Positions 44,896 to 53,130 of a stretch of DNA of 64,000 bases are shown here, one piece after another. Position 1 is the stretch's first letter, and each line of letters opens with the position of its first letter. Position numbers and translations under genes: made by a program. The stretch is from CBDESM01 sp965242485 (lineage in GTDB: Bacteria; Chloroflexota; Dehalococcoidia; Bin125). The notes below the pieces were generated by a model that saw nothing but the letters and a program-made list of their open reading frames with translations, was not told the origin of the DNA and made no database searches. Location of the stretch: NCBI GenBank assembly GCA_965242485.1, contig CBDESM010000003.1, positions 1,860,001 to 1,924,000 on the forward strand. Direction: 5' to 3'.

Positions 44896-45465
44896 CTACC
44901 CGAATGCGGCGACGGCGCCGATGATCGCGGACATGGTTGTGGCGATCAGCACCATCGCTGCCCGGCCGAACCGTGAGATGCGCGCGTTCATCGGCTTGCT
45001 GCCGTTCACGGCATCCGTGCGGAGGTTCGCGTTCTCCAACCGCACCTTGCCGATGCTCCGCTCATGCTCGACGCGCATGTCCGCGAGCTCCTCGCGCACC
45101 TTTGTAATGCGCTGATCGACCTCGCGGATGTTCTGCTCGTGCTCTACCCGGACGTTCGTGATCTTCTCCCAAAGCTGCGTGCGTTGCTGCGCGCCCTCGA
45201 CCCTTGCCTCGGCAAGCTGCTCGCGGATCATGATGAACTTCTCGTCAACCTCGGTGAAGCCGGAGCGCATCTCACCGCGCATCTCGTCGATGCTCGATGC
45301 CAGCGCATCGATCTTCCCGTCGCGGCTTTCCAGCTGCTCCTCGACCTGCACCGCCACCTGCTCGCGGATATCGTCCGCGAAGGCCAAGACGCGGTCCGCC
45401 GTCTCTTCGGAACAGCCGTCCCTGATCAACAGGGCGCGAATCTCGGCGGTGGCTTCCGTGACCAT
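44896..45465 (-). CDS. coiled-coil protein with C-terminal membrane helix (DUF1640-like)
   Basis: A 189-aa protein with a long heptad-like central region (about residues 55-150; DEMRGEMRSGFTEVDEKFIM, then REVDQRITKVREELADMRVE) and a C-terminal hydrophobic helix (AAMVLIATTMSAIIGAVAAFG). The layout recalls CCDC90/DUF1640 coiled-coil membrane proteins, which in eukaryotes act with the calcium uniporter, but identity is not shown. Cytoplasmic anchoring with the coil inside is inferred. It lies 50 nt after the hisS start on the same strand and ahead of rel on the other strand. Confidence 0.7.
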   Translation of the reverse strand: MVTEATAEIRALLIRDGCSEETADRVLAFADDIREQVAVQVEEQLESRDGKIDALASSIDEMRGEMRSGFTEVDEKFIMIREQLAEARVEGAQQRTQLWEKITNVRVEHEQNIREVDQRITKVREELADMRVEHERSIGKVRLENANLRTDAVNGSKPMNARISRFGRAAMVLIATTMSAIIGAVAAFG

Positions 45466-45512
45466 GCGGTCATCATACCGGCGCGGCAAGCGTGCCAACG
45501 GCGCGGGCGCGA

Positions 45513-45518
45513 TAAGAT
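45513..45518 (+). promoter_or_regulatory. TANNNT -10 element directly before rel
   Basis: TAAGAT (45513-45518) is 6 nt before the rel ATG (45525), which has no Shine-Dalgarno sequence. A transcript starting at its usual distance would begin at the start codon. No clear -35 element is present. Confidence 0.35.
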
Positions 45519-45524
45519 CGCCCC

Positions 45525-47753
45525 ATGACCGCGGCTGAACTGGCGCAAGCGCCGCCCGCGCACGACAACGCCGACGGCAAGCACGTCCGCGACGTGCATC
45601 CCCGCTACGAAGACCTCGGCGCGGCCGTCGCCCGCTACCTCTCCCGCCAGGATTGCGAAGAGGTCGCCCGCGCCTACGAATTCGCCACGCGCGCCCACGA
45701 CGGCCATCTCCGCCGCTCCGGCCACCCCTACATCGAGCACCCGCTCGCCGCCGCCCTCAGCTGCGCCGACTTGCAGCTCGACGTGCCCTCCCTGCAAGCC
45801 GCCCTGCTGCATGACGTGATGGAGGACTGCGGCATCACCCGCGACGAGATCATCGACGAGTTCGGCGTCGATGTAGCCAAACTCGTCGACGGCGTCACCA
45901 AGCTCGACGCGCTCCAACTCACCGACTTGGAAGCATCGGTCCGCAACGAGCAAGCCCAGGCCGAAAACCTGCGCAAGATGTTCGTCGCGATGGCCGAGGA
46001 CGTCCGCGTCGTCATCGTCAAGCTCGCCGACCGGCTCCACAACATGCGCACGCTCGGCGCGATGCCGGCCGCGAAGCAGATCGAGATCGCCCGCGAAACG
46101 ATGGAAATCTACGCGCCGCTCGCCGCCCGCCTCGGCATCTGGCAGATGCGCGCCCAGCTCGAAGATCTCGCCTTCAAGCACTTGGAACCGGAGGCCTACC
46201 GCGAGATCGTCGACCTCGTCGCCTCCCGGCGCGGCCAGCGCGATCGCTACCTCAAGCACATCCGCCGCACCCTCGAACACGCGCTTGAAGAAGCCGGCCT
46301 CAGCGCCGAAGTGCGCGGCCGCGTCAAGCACCTCTACTCGATCCACCAGAAGATCAAGAAATACGGCGCGCAGGGCAAATCCTTCAGCGACATCTACGAC
46401 CTGCTCGCCCTCCGCGTCCTGACCCAGAGCCAAGCCGACTGCTACGCAGCGCTCGGCGTCGTCCACGGCCTCTGGCGCCCGATCCCCGGCGAATTCAACG
46501 ACTACATCGCCACCCCGCGCCCCAGCGGCTACCGCTCGCTCCATACCACCGCCTTCTGGTCCGCCACGCACGCCGTCGAAGTCCAGATCCGCACCCACGA
46601 AATGGACGCCGAGGCCGAATACGGCGTGGCAGTGCATTGGATGTACAAAGAGGGCCGCTCGCCCGCGATGCAGGACCGCGAGCGCCTCTCTTGGCTCCGC
46701 CAGCTCGTCGAATGGCAGGGCGACGTGCCCGGCGCGACCGACTTCCTCGAAACCCTGCGCAGCGACATCTTCCAAGACCAAGTCTTCGTCCACACCCCGG
46801 CCGGCGAAATCGTCGCCCTGCGCAGTGGTGCCACCCCGCTCGATTTCGCCTTCCGCATTCACACCGATGTCGGCTACTCCTGCGTCGGCGCGAAGGTCAA
46901 CGGACGCCTCGTCCAGCTCTCGACCCCGCTCAACAACGGCGACGTCATTGAAATCCTCACCAGCCGCAACGGCCGCGGCCCCAGCCGCGACTGGCTCAAC
47001 CCCGCGCTCGAATACGTCACGACCCAGCACGCGCGGACCAAGATCCGCCAGTGGTTCCGCAAGCAGGAGCGCAGCGAGCAGATCGCCCGCGGCCGCGAAG
47101 AGCTGGAGCGCGAACTCCGCCGTCTCAGCCTCAAGCTCGCCAACGTCGTCGACGACATCACCGCCGCGACCGGCGCCAAGACGCTCGACGACGCCCTCGC
47201 CTTGATCGGCGGCGGCGACCCTTCCGCCCACAGCGTCGCCCTCAAAGTCGCATCGGGCGACGAGCCCGAACCGGCCGCGCCGGAACCCGTCGAGACCGCC
47301 TCGCCCTCGCCCCCTTCGCCCGATGTGCATGTGCTCGGCTCGCCCAATATCCTCACCCGACTCGCCGGCTGCTGCACGCCCAGATCCGGCGACCCGATCA
47401 CCGGCTTCATCACCCGCGGCAAGGGCGTCACCGTCCACCGCAGCGATTGCCATAACGTCGTCCACGTCGGCGAAACCGCCCGCCTGATCGACGTCGAATG
47501 GGGCCGCGTCAACGGCTCCCGCGTCGCCCGCCTCTCCATCGACTGCTGGGACCGCGTCGGCCTCGCCCGCGACATCGCCGGCATCTGCGCCGACGAGGGC
47601 GCCAACATGGTCGGCCTGTCCACCGGCCAGCCGCAGAACGGCCGCGTCAACATCTCCTTCACCGTCGAAGCCCGCAACCTCCGCGTATTGCAGCGCGTGA
47701 TCCACAAGATCGACGACGTGCGCGGCGTCTTCAACGTCGAGCGCGAGGCCTAG
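45525..47753 (+). CDS. rel: bifunctional (p)ppGpp synthetase/hydrolase
   Basis: A 742-aa stringent-response enzyme that makes and degrades (p)ppGpp. The HD hydrolase domain is intact (HPYIEHPLAAALSCADLQLD then LLHDVMEDCG), the synthetase domain shows DYIATPRPSGYRSLHTTAFW near residue 326, and the TGS domain (FVHTPAGEIVALRSGATPLD) is next. The C-terminus has a conserved cysteine domain (LAGCCTPRSGDPITGF... DCHN) and ACT domain. Because the HD residues are present it should be bifunctional (Rel/SpoT), not RelA-type. The first 30 residues are extra. Confidence 0.95.
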   Translation: MTAAELAQAPPAHDNADGKHVRDVHPRYEDLGAAVARYLSRQDCEEVARAYEFATRAHDGHLRRSGHPYIEHPLAAALSCADLQLDVPSLQAALLHDVMEDCGITRDEIIDEFGVDVAKLVDGVTKLDALQLTDLEASVRNEQAQAENLRKMFVAMAEDVRVVIVKLADRLHNMRTLGAMPAAKQIEIARETMEIYAPLAARLGIWQMRAQLEDLAFKHLEPEAYREIVDLVASRRGQRDRYLKHIRRTLEHALEEAGLSAEVRGRVKHLYSIHQKIKKYGAQGKSFSDIYDLLALRVLTQSQADCYAALGVVHGLWRPIPGEFNDYIATPRPSGYRSLHTTAFWSATHAVEVQIRTHEMDAEAEYGVAVHWMYKEGRSPAMQDRERLSWLRQLVEWQGDVPGATDFLETLRSDIFQDQVFVHTPAGEIVALRSGATPLDFAFRIHTDVGYSCVGAKVNGRLVQLSTPLNNGDVIEILTSRNGRGPSRDWLNPALEYVTTQHARTKIRQWFRKQERSEQIARGREELERELRRLSLKLANVVDDITAATGAKTLDDALALIGGGDPSAHSVALKVASGDEPEPAAPEPVETASPSPPSPDVHVLGSPNILTRLAGCCTPRSGDPITGFITRGKGVTVHRSDCHNVVHVGETARLIDVEWGRVNGSRVARLSIDCWDRVGLARDIAGICADEGANMVGLSTGQPQNGRVNISFTVEARNLRVLQRVIHKIDDVRGVFNVEREA

Positions 47754-47783
47754 CGCCTCAAGCGGCCGCGCATCCAATCCACC

Positions 47784-47803
47784 TTTTCCACACTCTTTCC
47801 ACA
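47784..47803 (+). repeat. pair of DnaA-box-like TTTCCACA repeats
   Basis: TTTTCCACA (47784-47792) and CTTTCCACA (47795-47803) are direct repeats spaced 11 bp apart, differing from the DnaA box consensus TTATCCACA at one and two positions. They lie between rel and comM. A pair this close is suggestive but too short to prove a DnaA site. Confidence 0.3.
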
Positions 47804-47820
47804 TCGCCGAAATACGGCAC

Positions 47821-47850
47821 TTGCGTTCTGGTGAATATCTGTTCTAGCGT
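47821..47850 (+). promoter_or_regulatory. predicted promoter of comM
   Basis: TTGCGT (47821-47826) and TAGCGT (47845-47850) are separated by 18 bp. The transcript would start near 47857, just before the palindrome at 47865-47876. The -10 is of the TANNNT type seen before other genes here. Confidence 0.38.
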
Positions 47851-47864
47851 GCGCGGCGAATCGA

Positions 47865-47876
47865 GAACGCGCGTTC
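47865..47876 (+). promoter_or_regulatory. LexA-like palindrome (GAAC-N4-GTTC) before comM
   Basis: GAACGCGCGTTC is a perfect 12-bp palindrome and fits the GAAC-N4-GTTC form of the Gram-positive SOS box. It lies 21 nt before the comM ATG (47898) and just after the predicted start of transcription, where a repressor would act. The Chloroflexota LexA motif may differ, so this is tentative. Confidence 0.35.
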
Positions 47877-47897
47877 GCGCGCAGAACAGGACACGTC

Positions 47898-49448
47898 ATG
47901 CACACCCGAGTCGCCAGCGGAGCCGTGATCGGACTGGACGGAGAATCCATCTGCGTCGAAGTCGACATCTCCAGCGGAATGCCCAAGACGACCATCGTCG
48001 GCCTGCCCGACGCCGCCGTCGACGAAGCCCGCGAGCGCGTCCGCTCCGCGATCCGCAACGCCGGCGCCGGCTTCCCCACCAAGCGCGTCACCGTCAACCT
48101 CGCCCCCGCCCACATCCGCAAGGAGGGCGCCGGCTACGACCTCCCCATCGCCGTCGGCATGCTCGTCGCCTCCGGCCAAATCTGCGAATCCGCCGTCCAG
48201 GACACGATGTTCCTCGGCGAACTCGCGCTCGACGGCGAGCTCCGCCACGTCCGCGGCGTGCTCCCCGTCGCCGCCGCCGCCCGCGACGCCTCCGTCCGCC
48301 GCCTCGTCGTCCCCAAGGTCGACGCCGACGAAGCCGCCCTGATCGACGGCATCGACATCGTCGCCGTCGACTCCCTGCGCGACTGGATCGCGATCGCCAC
48401 CGAAGAGCGCCCCATCGCCGACGCCATCTGGCCCCCCAAGCCGATTGAGCAAGACGACGAAGTCGAGGCCTACGACGGCCACGACCTGGCCGACGTGCGC
48501 GGCCAAGAGCACGTCAAGCGCGCGCTCGAAATCGCCGCCTCGGGCGGACACAACATGCTGATGTGCGGCCCGCCCGGCGCCGGCAAGACCCTGCTCGCGT
48601 CATGCATGCCCGGCATCCTCCCGCCGCTCTCCACGGCCGAGGCCCTGGAAGTGACCAAGATCGCCAGCGTCGCCGGCCTCCAAACCGGCGCCGCCAAGCT
48701 CAGCTGCACCCGCCCCTTCCGTTCGCCCCACCACAGCATCTCCAACGCCGGCCTCGTCGGCGGCGGACAGCGCCTGCGCCCGGGCGAAATCACCCTCGCC
48801 CACCGCGGCGTGCTCTTCCTCGACGAGCTGCCCGAATTCAGCACCAGCGCGCTCGAAGCCCTGCGCCAGCCGCTCGAAGACCGCCGCGTCACCATCTCCC
48901 GCGCCATCGGCTCCGCCACCTACCCCGCCGACATCACCCTGATCGCCGCGATGAACCCCTGCCCCTGCGGCAACTACGACACCCCGCAGCCCTGCACTTG
49001 CAGCGACGGCGCCGTCCACCGCTACCGCCGCCGCATCTCCGGCCCCGTGCTCGACCGCATCGACATGTTCGTCAACGTCCCCCGCGTCGAGGTCCGCAAG
49101 CTCATGCAGCACGGCACGCCCGAAGCGCCGACCGGCGAACCCTCCTCCGCCGTCCGCTCCCGCGTCGTCGCCGCCCGCCGCCGCCAGCAGGAGCGCTACG
49201 GCGAAGACGGCCCCTCGTCCAACGCCTCGCTCGGCGCGCGCCAGGTCCGCGACTACTGCATCTCCGCGATGGACGACACCGCCGAACGCCTCGTCCGCGA
49301 AGCCGTCGACCGACTCGGCCTCTCCGCCCGCGGCTTCCACCGCATCCTCAAGGTCTCACGCACCATCGCCGACCTGGACGCCTCCGAGCGCATCGCCACC
49401 GCGCACGTCGCCGAAGCGATCAACTACCGCAGCCAAACCCTCTCCTGA
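47898..49448 (+). CDS. comM: YifB/ComM family AAA+ ATPase (Mg-chelatase-like)
   Basis: A 516-aa hexameric helicase-like ATPase that extends recombination branches during transformation. The N-terminal domain starts MHTRVASGAVIGLDGESICV and includes SGMPKTTIVGLPDAAVDEAR. Walker A is CGPPGAGKTLLA (about residues 222-233), Walker B GVLFLDELPEF, and the zinc-type segment NPCPCGNYDTPQPCTCSD follows. The C-terminal helical domain is present. AGGACA lies 7 nt before the ATG. It probably works with comEA-comEC, about 42 kb away. Confidence 0.93.
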   Translation: MHTRVASGAVIGLDGESICVEVDISSGMPKTTIVGLPDAAVDEARERVRSAIRNAGAGFPTKRVTVNLAPAHIRKEGAGYDLPIAVGMLVASGQICESAVQDTMFLGELALDGELRHVRGVLPVAAAARDASVRRLVVPKVDADEAALIDGIDIVAVDSLRDWIAIATEERPIADAIWPPKPIEQDDEVEAYDGHDLADVRGQEHVKRALEIAASGGHNMLMCGPPGAGKTLLASCMPGILPPLSTAEALEVTKIASVAGLQTGAAKLSCTRPFRSPHHSISNAGLVGGGQRLRPGEITLAHRGVLFLDELPEFSTSALEALRQPLEDRRVTISRAIGSATYPADITLIAAMNPCPCGNYDTPQPCTCSDGAVHRYRRRISGPVLDRIDMFVNVPRVEVRKLMQHGTPEAPTGEPSSAVRSRVVAARRRQQERYGEDGPSSNASLGARQVRDYCISAMDDTAERLVREAVDRLGLSARGFHRILKVSRTIADLDASERIATAHVAEAINYRSQTLS

Positions 49449-49537
49449 TCCCCGCCAACGGAACGCTCGCTGAATCTCGGCCGGGCCCTGCGCGAACCCC
49501 TCCGCCGCGGGGCGCGGCCGTAGTACGCTGGAGTCGC

Positions 49538-49612
49538 GCCCCCGTAGCTCAGGGGATAGAGCACCGGCCTCCGGAGCCGGGAGCGTAGGTTCGAATCCTA
49601 CCGGGGGTACCA
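49538..49612 (+). tRNA. tRNA-Arg (anticodon CCG)
   Basis: The acceptor GCCCCCG (49538-49544) pairs with CGGGGGT (49602-49608; first pair G-U), then discriminator A and encoded CCA at 49610-49612. The anticodon loop CTCCGGA gives CCG and the T arm is GTAGG-TTCGAAT-CCTAC. It is a standard type I tRNA. Confidence 0.95.
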
Positions 49613-49623
49613 GCGCTCTCCCT

Positions 49624-50442
49624 TCAGCCCGTCGCCCAACTCGCAACCACGGCACGCGACTCGATCCGCCACGACGGCTGCCACGGCCGCTCGCTCCGCT
49701 CGAACAACTCCGGGATCCGCGCCGCCACCCGCTCCCGCGCCGCATCCCGATCCCGCGGCTCCGCCTCGTCCAGCGCGAACTTGATCGCCTCCTCCTCGTT
49801 CTCCGGCAGCCGCTCCGGCCAAGTGAACCGCTCGTCCAGCTCCCGCACCTCCGGCGCGATCCCGAGCTCCTCGAACACGGGCAGCAGCTCGCGGATGCCC
49901 GGCGCCGGCGCCTCCTCCGCTCCCAGCGCGATCCGGAACAGCTCCGCGTTCACGTTCGGCGGCGGCACCGACCACGTCAGCAGCACCGCCCGCCGCCGCG
50001 CCCGCTCCGTCATCGCGCGCAGGAATTCCGCAATCTCCTCCACGAAGTAGATCACGTCCGCCGACACGATCAGATCCCCGTCCACGTTCGCCGGCCACAT
50101 CGCCGCGATCGCCCGCGCGTTCACGATCCCATGCTCCGCCGCGCAGGCCACGAACTGCTCCCGCATCGCCGGCGAAGGCTCCACGTTCACCAGCGCCCGC
50201 GCCCGCAGCGCCAGCGGCAGCCCGATCCGCCCCGCCCCGCCGCCGATCTCGACCACCACGTCATCCGGCTCGACGCACTCCAGCGCCGCCGCCAGCGAAG
50301 GCTCCGGCTCCCGGCGCGGATCGAACCGGTACGTCGGCGCGTACGCCGCCCAGCGCGACTCCGTCAGCGGCGTCGCGATCTCCGCCTTCTGCGCCGCCCG
50401 CGCCCGCACCATCCCGCCCCAGCGCTCCGCCGCCGTCGCCAT
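49624..50442 (-). CDS. class I SAM-dependent methyltransferase
   Basis: A 272-aa protein with a Rossmann-like SAM motif I, VVVEIGGGAGRIGLPLALRA (about residues 60-79), followed by the acidic strand end NVEPSPAMREQF and SADVIYFVEEIAEFLRAMTE (motif IV-V region). A small domain with PRDRDAARERVAARIPELFE closes the sequence. It is probably a small-molecule or tRNA-type methyltransferase; the target cannot be told. It converges with tRNA-Arg, 11 nt away. Start is ATG at 50442 with GGGGGCGGAGCG upstream. Confidence 0.75.
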   Translation of the reverse strand: MATAAERWGGMVRARAAQKAEIATPLTESRWAAYAPTYRFDPRREPEPSLAAALECVEPDDVVVEIGGGAGRIGLPLALRARALVNVEPSPAMREQFVACAAEHGIVNARAIAAMWPANVDGDLIVSADVIYFVEEIAEFLRAMTERARRRAVLLTWSVPPPNVNAELFRIALGAEEAPAPGIRELLPVFEELGIAPEVRELDERFTWPERLPENEEEAIKFALDEAEPRDRDAARERVAARIPELFERSERPWQPSWRIESRAVVASWATG

Positions 50443-50541
50443 CGCTCCGCCCCCTCCGGCCGTCGATTCGGCTGCTATCTCGAATCCGGTGGTAGCGTAG
50501 GGAACGCAATGGCGGGGACGACGTAACGATGGCGGTTTCCA

Positions 50542-51432
50542 TTGCCTGACCGAGGTCGCAGCGCCCGCACCAGACCGCAGCGGCTCGCCCGCCGCCGGGC
50601 CGGCATGCGCCTACCCGTCGGCGGCGGAGGCGGCGGCACGATCTGGACCAACAAATGGCTGCTCGGCGGCTTCGGCGTCACCGCCGCCGTCATCCTCGTC
50701 GTCACTCTCGTCGTCCTCCCCCCGCAAGGCCCCACCACAGTCGGCAACCCCGACCCTCCCGTCCGCCAGCGCGACGAGCCCGCGGCAGCCCAAGCCGTCG
50801 CAGACGACCAAGCCGCCGCCGGCCAAGCCGCGGACGACGGGACCAGCGACGACGCCGGCGCGCAATCTCAGCAGCCGGCCCCCCAAGCCGAAACCCAACC
50901 GCAATCCCCCGAATTCACCGTTGGCGACGACGGACGCAAGACCTACCTCTCGCGCCCGCCCCTCGCGCTCAACTCCGCCGCGACCTACTTCGCGCTGATC
51001 GAGATGGAGGACGGTGGCGTCATCGAGATCGAACTCTTCGCCGACGCCGCCCCCGAAACCGTCAACTCCTTCGTCTTCCTCGCCCGCGACGGCTTCTACG
51101 ACGGACTCACCTTCCACCGCGTCATCGACGGCTTCGTCGCCCAAGGCGGCGACCCGCTCGGCACCGGCACCGGCGGCCCCGGCTACACCGTCCCCCGCGA
51201 ACTCAGCGACCACCTCCACGTCGAGGGCGCAATCTCCATGGCCCGCTCCGCAGACCCCGACTCCGCCGGCAGCCAGTTCTACATCTGCCTCGCCGACGTC
51301 CCCTTCCTCGACGGCGAATACGCCGTCTTCGGCATGGTCCGCTCCGGCATGGAGACCGTGCATGCCATCCCCAAGGGCGAACCGCCGGCCAGCCCCGGCG
51401 TGATCAAGACGATCCGAATCGAAGAGCGCTGA
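50542..51432 (+). CDS. membrane-anchored cyclophilin-type peptidyl-prolyl isomerase
   Basis: A 296-aa protein. A basic cytoplasmic N-terminus (SARTRPQRLARRRAGMRLP) precedes one membrane helix (about residues 38-58), then an Ala/Gln/Asp-rich linker of about 75 residues, and a cyclophilin domain with FHRVIDGFVAQGGDPLGTGT (about residues 193-212) and GSQFYICLADVPFLDGEYAV. The domain is extracytoplasmic and would catalyse proline isomerisation in exported proteins. The start is uncertain: TTG at 50542 or ATG at 50605, neither with a clear ribosome site. A second cyclophilin follows 30 nt later. Confidence 0.85.
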   Translation: MPDRGRSARTRPQRLARRRAGMRLPVGGGGGGTIWTNKWLLGGFGVTAAVILVVTLVVLPPQGPTTVGNPDPPVRQRDEPAAAQAVADDQAAAGQAADDGTSDDAGAQSQQPAPQAETQPQSPEFTVGDDGRKTYLSRPPLALNSAATYFALIEMEDGGVIEIELFADAAPETVNSFVFLARDGFYDGLTFHRVIDGFVAQGGDPLGTGTGGPGYTVPRELSDHLHVEGAISMARSADPDSAGSQFYICLADVPFLDGEYAVFGMVRSGMETVHAIPKGEPPASPGVIKTIRIEER

Positions 51433-51462
51433 CCCGCCCTCGACCGGCGCAAGGAGACGACA

Positions 51463-51963
51463 ATGCCCAAGACCTACGAGCAACGCCCCGAAATGGCCCT
51501 GAAGGACGGCGTCTCCTACCACGCCGTCTTCGAAATGGAAGCAGGCGGCAGCTTCGAAGCCGAACTCTTCGCCGATGTCGCCCCCGAAACCGTCAACTCC
51601 TTCGCCTTCCTCGCCCGCGACGGCTTCTACGACGGCCTCACCTTCCACCGCGTCATCAACGGCTTCGTCGCACAAGGCGGCTGCCCGCAGGGCACCGGCA
51701 CCGGCAATCCCGGCTACACCGTCCCCCGCGAACTCAGCGACCGCAAACACGTCGAAGGCGCGCTCGCCATGGCCCGCTCCCAGCACCCCGACTCCGCCGG
51801 CAGCCAGTTCTACATCTGCCTCGCCGACGTCGACTTCCTCAACGGCGAGTACGCCGTCTTCGGACAGGTCACCTCCGGTCTGGACGTCGTCCACGCCATC
51901 CCCAAGGGCGAGCCCCCGGCCAGCCCCGGCGTGATCAAGTCCGTCTCCATCGAAGAACGCTAG
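51463..51963 (+). CDS. cytoplasmic cyclophilin-type peptidyl-prolyl isomerase
   Basis: A 166-aa single-domain cyclophilin without signal peptide. It has FHRVINGFVAQGGCPQGTGT (about residues 63-82) and GSQFYICLADVDFLNGEYAV. The sequence is strongly related to the domain of the preceding gene (identical in most catalytic segments), so the two arose by tandem duplication with one copy given a membrane anchor. AAGGAG at 51450-51455 precedes the ATG. It is expected to act in the cytoplasm. Confidence 0.92.
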   Translation: MPKTYEQRPEMALKDGVSYHAVFEMEAGGSFEAELFADVAPETVNSFAFLARDGFYDGLTFHRVINGFVAQGGCPQGTGTGNPGYTVPRELSDRKHVEGALAMARSQHPDSAGSQFYICLADVDFLNGEYAVFGQVTSGLDVVHAIPKGEPPASPGVIKSVSIEER

Positions 51964-52013
51964 GCCGCCGCCCCGCACGATCGCGCTACGCACCATCACG
52001 CGACGGACGCCCG

Positions 52014-52256
52014 ATGTCGCTCCAGCAACCGCGCATCCCGCCATCGGCCGTCGTGCTCCGCGTCATCTCGATCCTCGGCATGGGCCTCACCGTCTCCGGC
52101 TGCGTCCTCGCCCTCGTCGCCGCCGAATGGTGGTGGGCACTCGGCACCGCTCTCGGCTTCCTCCCCTTCCTCGCCATGATGGCCGTCGTCGACCGCCTCA
52201 TCCCCGACCCGGCCGACTGGCTCCCCGCCGAAGACGACTCCGCCGAAACGGACTGA
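52014..52256 (+). CDS. small membrane protein
   Basis: An 80-aa protein with two hydrophobic helices (about residues 15-36 and 42-60; VISILGMGLTVSGCVLALVA, then GTALGFLPFLAMMAVVDRL) and an acidic tail (PAEDDSAETD). I do not recognise a family. It follows the cytosolic cyclophilin by 50 nt and precedes the SDR gene by 55 nt. The start ATG at 52014 lacks a clear ribosome site. Confidence 0.55.
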   Translation: MSLQQPRIPPSAVVLRVISILGMGLTVSGCVLALVAAEWWWALGTALGFLPFLAMMAVVDRLIPDPADWLPAEDDSAETD

Positions 52257-52311
52257 GCGCGCCGATCCGCCTATCCTCCGCGCAACCGAGCCGAAGATCG
52301 AGGAGCGCATC

Positions 52312-53106
52312 ATGGTCGATTCCACGCCGGACAGATTCGCGGGCAAGGTTGCCGTCGTCACCGGCGCCGCAGGCGGCATCGGGCGCGCCGCCTGCGCCCG
52401 CTTCGCCGCCGACGGCGCGCAAGTCGTCGCCGTCGACCTCGCCGGCTCCGCCCTCGACGAAACCGTCGCCGCCGTCTCCAACGCGGGCGGCGAGTGCCTC
52501 CCCGTCGAAGCCGACGTCACCGACGGCGGCTCCGTCGCCGCCTACGTCGACGCGGCCATGAACGGCTTCGGGCGCATCGACGCCTTCTTCAACAACGCCG
52601 GCATCGAAGGCGTCCGCGCCCCGCTCTGGGAACTCTCCGACGACGACTTCGACAAGGTCATCGCCGTCAACCTGCGCGGCGTCTTCCTCGGCCTCAAGCA
52701 CGTCGCCCCCGCCATGCTCGCCTCCGGCGGCGGCGCGATCGTCAACACCGCCTCCATCGCCGGCCTCTCGCCCACTCCCGGCATCATCGCCTACGGCGCG
52801 AGCAAGCACGCCGTCGTCGGCATGACCAAGAGCGCCGCCGCCGAACTCGCCCCCGAAATCCGCGTCAACGCCGTCTGCCCCGGCCCCATCCAAACCCGCA
52901 TGATGCGCAGCCTCGAGCGCCAGTTCGACCCCGACAACCCCCAAGGCGTCCACGACATGTTCGCCCAAAGCATCCCCATGGGCCGCTACGGCGAGCCCGA
53001 AGAAGTCGCCGCCCTCGTCTCCTGGCTCTGCAGCGGCGACAGCGAATACATCAGCGGTGCGATGCACACCATCGACGGCGGCGGAGGAGGCGGCCGCCGC
53101 GGCTGA
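52312..53106 (+). CDS. short-chain dehydrogenase/reductase
   Basis: A 264-aa SDR oxidoreductase. The coenzyme turn TGAAGGIG (about residues 18-25), the NNAG motif (~92-95) and the catalytic Ser-Tyr-Lys (NTASIAG and YGASK, ~161-165) are all present, followed by NAVCPGPIQTRM. It is a classical SDR of the FabG/BDH type; the substrate is not defined. The ATG at 52312 has GGAG 9 nt upstream (GAGGAGCG). A TATCCT hexamer at 52271-52276 could be a -10 element. Confidence 0.9.
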   Translation: MVDSTPDRFAGKVAVVTGAAGGIGRAACARFAADGAQVVAVDLAGSALDETVAAVSNAGGECLPVEADVTDGGSVAAYVDAAMNGFGRIDAFFNNAGIEGVRAPLWELSDDDFDKVIAVNLRGVFLGLKHVAPAMLASGGGAIVNTASIAGLSPTPGIIAYGASKHAVVGMTKSAAAELAPEIRVNAVCPGPIQTRMMRSLERQFDPDNPQGVHDMFAQSIPMGRYGEPEEVAALVSWLCSGDSEYISGAMHTIDGGGGGGRRG

Positions 53107-53130
53107 CCCCGCTCAGCCCCGAGCCGCCTG

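Noticed and set aside
47784..47803. DnaA-like repeats as a replication origin
   Set aside because: Only two weak boxes, no AT-rich unwinding region and no dnaA, dnaN or gyrase genes nearby.
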